A stretch of DNA of 7,189 nucleotides from Thiosulfativibrio sp964387695 (lineage in GTDB: Bacteria; Pseudomonadota; Gammaproteobacteria; Thiomicrospirales; Thiomicrospiraceae), in NCBI GenBank assembly GCA_964387695.1, contig CAYLXI010000087.1, forward strand, positions 1 through 7,189. The letters run 5' to 3'. Below are positions 6,562 to 7,189 of the stretch, piece after piece. The notes beneath the pieces are model-generated. The model saw only the letters and a list, made by a program, of their open reading frames with translations, did no database searches and was not told the origin of the DNA. Every line of letters begins with the position of its first letter. The stretch's first letter is position 1. Made by a program: the position numbers and the translations under genes.

Positions 6562-6587
6562 CATGATGACTATATTTTATCACCATG
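6562..6587. promoter_or_regulatory. Operator-like dyad upstream of soxC
   Basis: CATGATGA (6562-6569) and TCACCATG (6580-6587) are inverted with one mismatch in eight and a 10-bp AT spacer. The dyad overlaps the upstream alternative promoter and is about 50 bp from the nearer candidate -35 box. It does not match CRP (6-bp spacer) or FNR (4-bp spacer) spacing. A regulator site is possible but unproven. Confidence 0.3.
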
Positions 6588-6756
6588 AATGTAGCCCTTT
6601 GTTTAGTAGGGGGATGTTGATATTTGATAAAAAACCTAAGCTTTGGGTTGTTAGGATCTATTGTTATTTAGGAGGTTGGAGTGGCTATCGAATAAGGACA
6701 AGGTGCTTTATCCTCACCAAGTTAAAAAAGTATATTTAATTTGTTTATAGAGTATT

Positions 6757-6813
6757 ATTAGTTGTTAAGCGATTCCTTAAGGAAGAACTTAAAAATAAAG
6801 TTTATTTTAACCT
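6757..6813. repeat. MITE-like repeat: joined end motifs and left part of copy B
   Basis: Positions 6757-6781 match the right end of copy A (1538-1562) at 23 of 25 positions. The palindrome CCTTAAGG then leads into a left-end-like stretch at 6778-6813 that matches the reverse complement of 7003-7038 at about 27 of 36 positions, by eye. A right end and a left end therefore face each other, as at 1390-1418. The left part stops where IS-like sequence begins at 6814. Confidence 0.55.
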
Positions 6814-6940
6814 GAGACCTTTGCATAAAATGGGGTGCGAATAAAAATGAGATAAATTTTGCCTTATTTTGCCTAAAAAAATAGGAGATAAGTGCTAAAC
6901 CTTAAGAACAAGCTTTATAACTTATGGACGAACTCGGGGA
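6814..6940. mobile_element. Probable IS5-like insertion-sequence end, body lost in gap
   Basis: From 6814 the sequence reads GAGACCTTTGCA, then GGTGCGAATAA (6834-6844), which from memory resemble terminal motifs of IS5-family elements. It contains two TTTTGCCT copies 10 bp apart (6857-6864, 6867-6874) and an imperfect stem (CTTAT...ATAAG). On the minus strand 6939-6922 could be the end of a transposase frame (Pro-Arg-Val-Arg-Pro-stop), only five codons. The N gap follows at once. It sits between the two parts of MITE copy B, consistent with insertion into the MITE. No transposase can be confirmed here. Confidence 0.45.
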
Positions 6941-6950
6941 NNNNNNNNNN
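6941..6950. other. Assembly gap (10 N)
   Basis: Ten undetermined bases. Ten is probably a placeholder rather than the true length. The left flank is IS-like and the right flank starts at the centre of a repeated palindrome, a typical place for short-read assembly to break. An entire IS and part of the MITE may be missing. Confidence 0.95.
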
Positions 6951-7038
6951 TAATAGCTAGCTATTGCAACGAATTGCAGTGAAAATATCGGCACTTTTTA
7001 CCAGCATAAAATAATCTTAGTTGTTAAGCGTTTCCTTA
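6951..7038. repeat. MITE-like palindromic repeat, copy B right half
   Basis: It begins at the central dyad AATAGCTAGCTATT (6952-6965) and runs through GAAAATATCGG (6981-6991) to the end motif TTAGTTGTTAAGCG (7017-7030) and TTTCCTTA. Positions 6951-7030 are 69/80 identical, without gaps, to the reverse complement of 1407-1486 (counted by eye). The other half is only partly present, at 6778-6813, beyond the IS-like segment and the gap. Confidence 0.75.
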
Positions 7039-7076
7039 TCCAATCATCATTGAATATGATCAACTAAAAACCTATG

Positions 7077-7114
7077 CCTAGGTTAATAATTTTCACAATT
7101 ATTATGATACTAGG
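7077..7114. repeat. AT-rich hairpin near window end
   Basis: TAATAATT (7084-7091) and AATTATTA (7097-7104) form a perfect 8-bp stem with a 5-nt loop, enclosed by CCTAG (7077-7081) and CTAGG (7110-7114). There is no T-run after it. It lies between copy B and another repeat-end-like stretch. Confidence 0.45.
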
Positions 7115-7139
7115 AAGAACTTAACACTTAGTCATTAAA
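7112..7139. repeat. Possible further repeat end
   Basis: GGAAGAACTTAA at 7113-7124 is an exact copy of 6781-6792, the left-end-like stretch of copy B. The following CACTTAGTCATTAAA loosely resembles the left end of the family (CAACTAAGATTATTTTA). The remaining 7140-7189 holds nothing I can name. It may be a degenerate copy or a recombined end. Confidence 0.35.
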
Positions 7140-7189
7140 AAAATTCAAATGTTCCTCTATAAGTTTCTCTATCGGCATAAGATTTAAGC

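Larger units (their letters stand above)
6351..6756. other. Intergenic region upstream of soxC
   Basis: Besides the candidate promoters and dyad, I see no convincing gene. A plus-strand frame from ATG 6563 to a stop at 6737-6739 would encode 58 residues rich in aromatics and basic residues, without a usable ribosome site. A weak stem (CCTAA 6634-6638 / TTAGG 6651-6655) is present. The region is AT-rich and ends where the repeat block begins at 6757. Confidence 0.6.

Noticed and set aside
6563..6587. CRP or FNR binding site upstream of soxC
   Set aside because: The half-sites are 10 bp apart and do not match TGTGA-6-TCACA or TTGAT-4-ATCAA.
6563..6739. 58-codon plus-strand frame upstream of soxC
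   Set aside because: No ribosome-binding site before ATG 6563; the inner ATG 6614 has a G-run directly against it with no spacing. The composition is unusual and no family is recognised. Kept only as a remote possibility.

Overview
This AT-rich window looks like the chromosome of a sulfur-oxidising gammaproteobacterium. The argininosuccinate lyase is strongly gammaproteobacterial, and the soxCD pair (sulfane/sulfur dehydrogenase of the thiosulfate-oxidising Sox system) points to thiotrophic metabolism. A Thiotrichales/Piscirickettsiaceae-type organism or a thiotrophic symbiont is my best guess. The genus cannot be fixed from the sequence. Repeat copies, an insertion-sequence end and a 10-N scaffold gap suggest a repeat-rich genome and a draft assembly.

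Layout. (1) 18-1388 (+): a eukaryotic-like Ser/Thr kinase domain followed by Sel1-type repeats; the window edge may cut its 5' context. (2) 1389-1684: intergenic, mostly filled by a palindromic MITE-like repeat centred on AATAGCTAGCTATT. (3) 1685-2203 (+): apt, purine salvage. (4) 2214-2250: a bidirectional terminator between convergent apt and argH. (5) 2265-3656 (-): argH, last step of arginine synthesis. (6) 3657-3934: argH upstream region plus a strong terminator at 3872-3903 that ends the soxCD transcript. (7) 3935-5005 (-) soxD and 4992-6350 (-) soxC: overlapping genes in a two-gene operon read soxC then soxD. (8) 6351-6756: soxC leader with a candidate promoter and a dyad; no convincing gene. 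(9) 6757-7189: a second MITE copy, apparently split by an IS5-like element whose body is lost in the N gap at 6941-6950, followed by an AT-rich hairpin and the start of a third repeat end.

How the genes relate. SoxC (periplasmic, Tat-exported Mo enzyme) and SoxD (Sec-exported c-type cytochrome) form one complex that oxidises the SoxYZ-bound sulfane sulfur. The rest of the Sox system (soxXA, soxYZ, soxB) is not here, so the genes are dispersed. apt and argH are housekeeping genes with no obvious link to sox. The kinase-Sel1 protein is a signalling or interaction protein of unknown role, and the least ordinary gene here. I see no defence system, CRISPR array, tRNA or rRNA. The most notable non-coding signal is the MITE-like palindrome: its two copies align over 80 bp without gaps at 69/80 identities (counted by eye) in opposite orientations.
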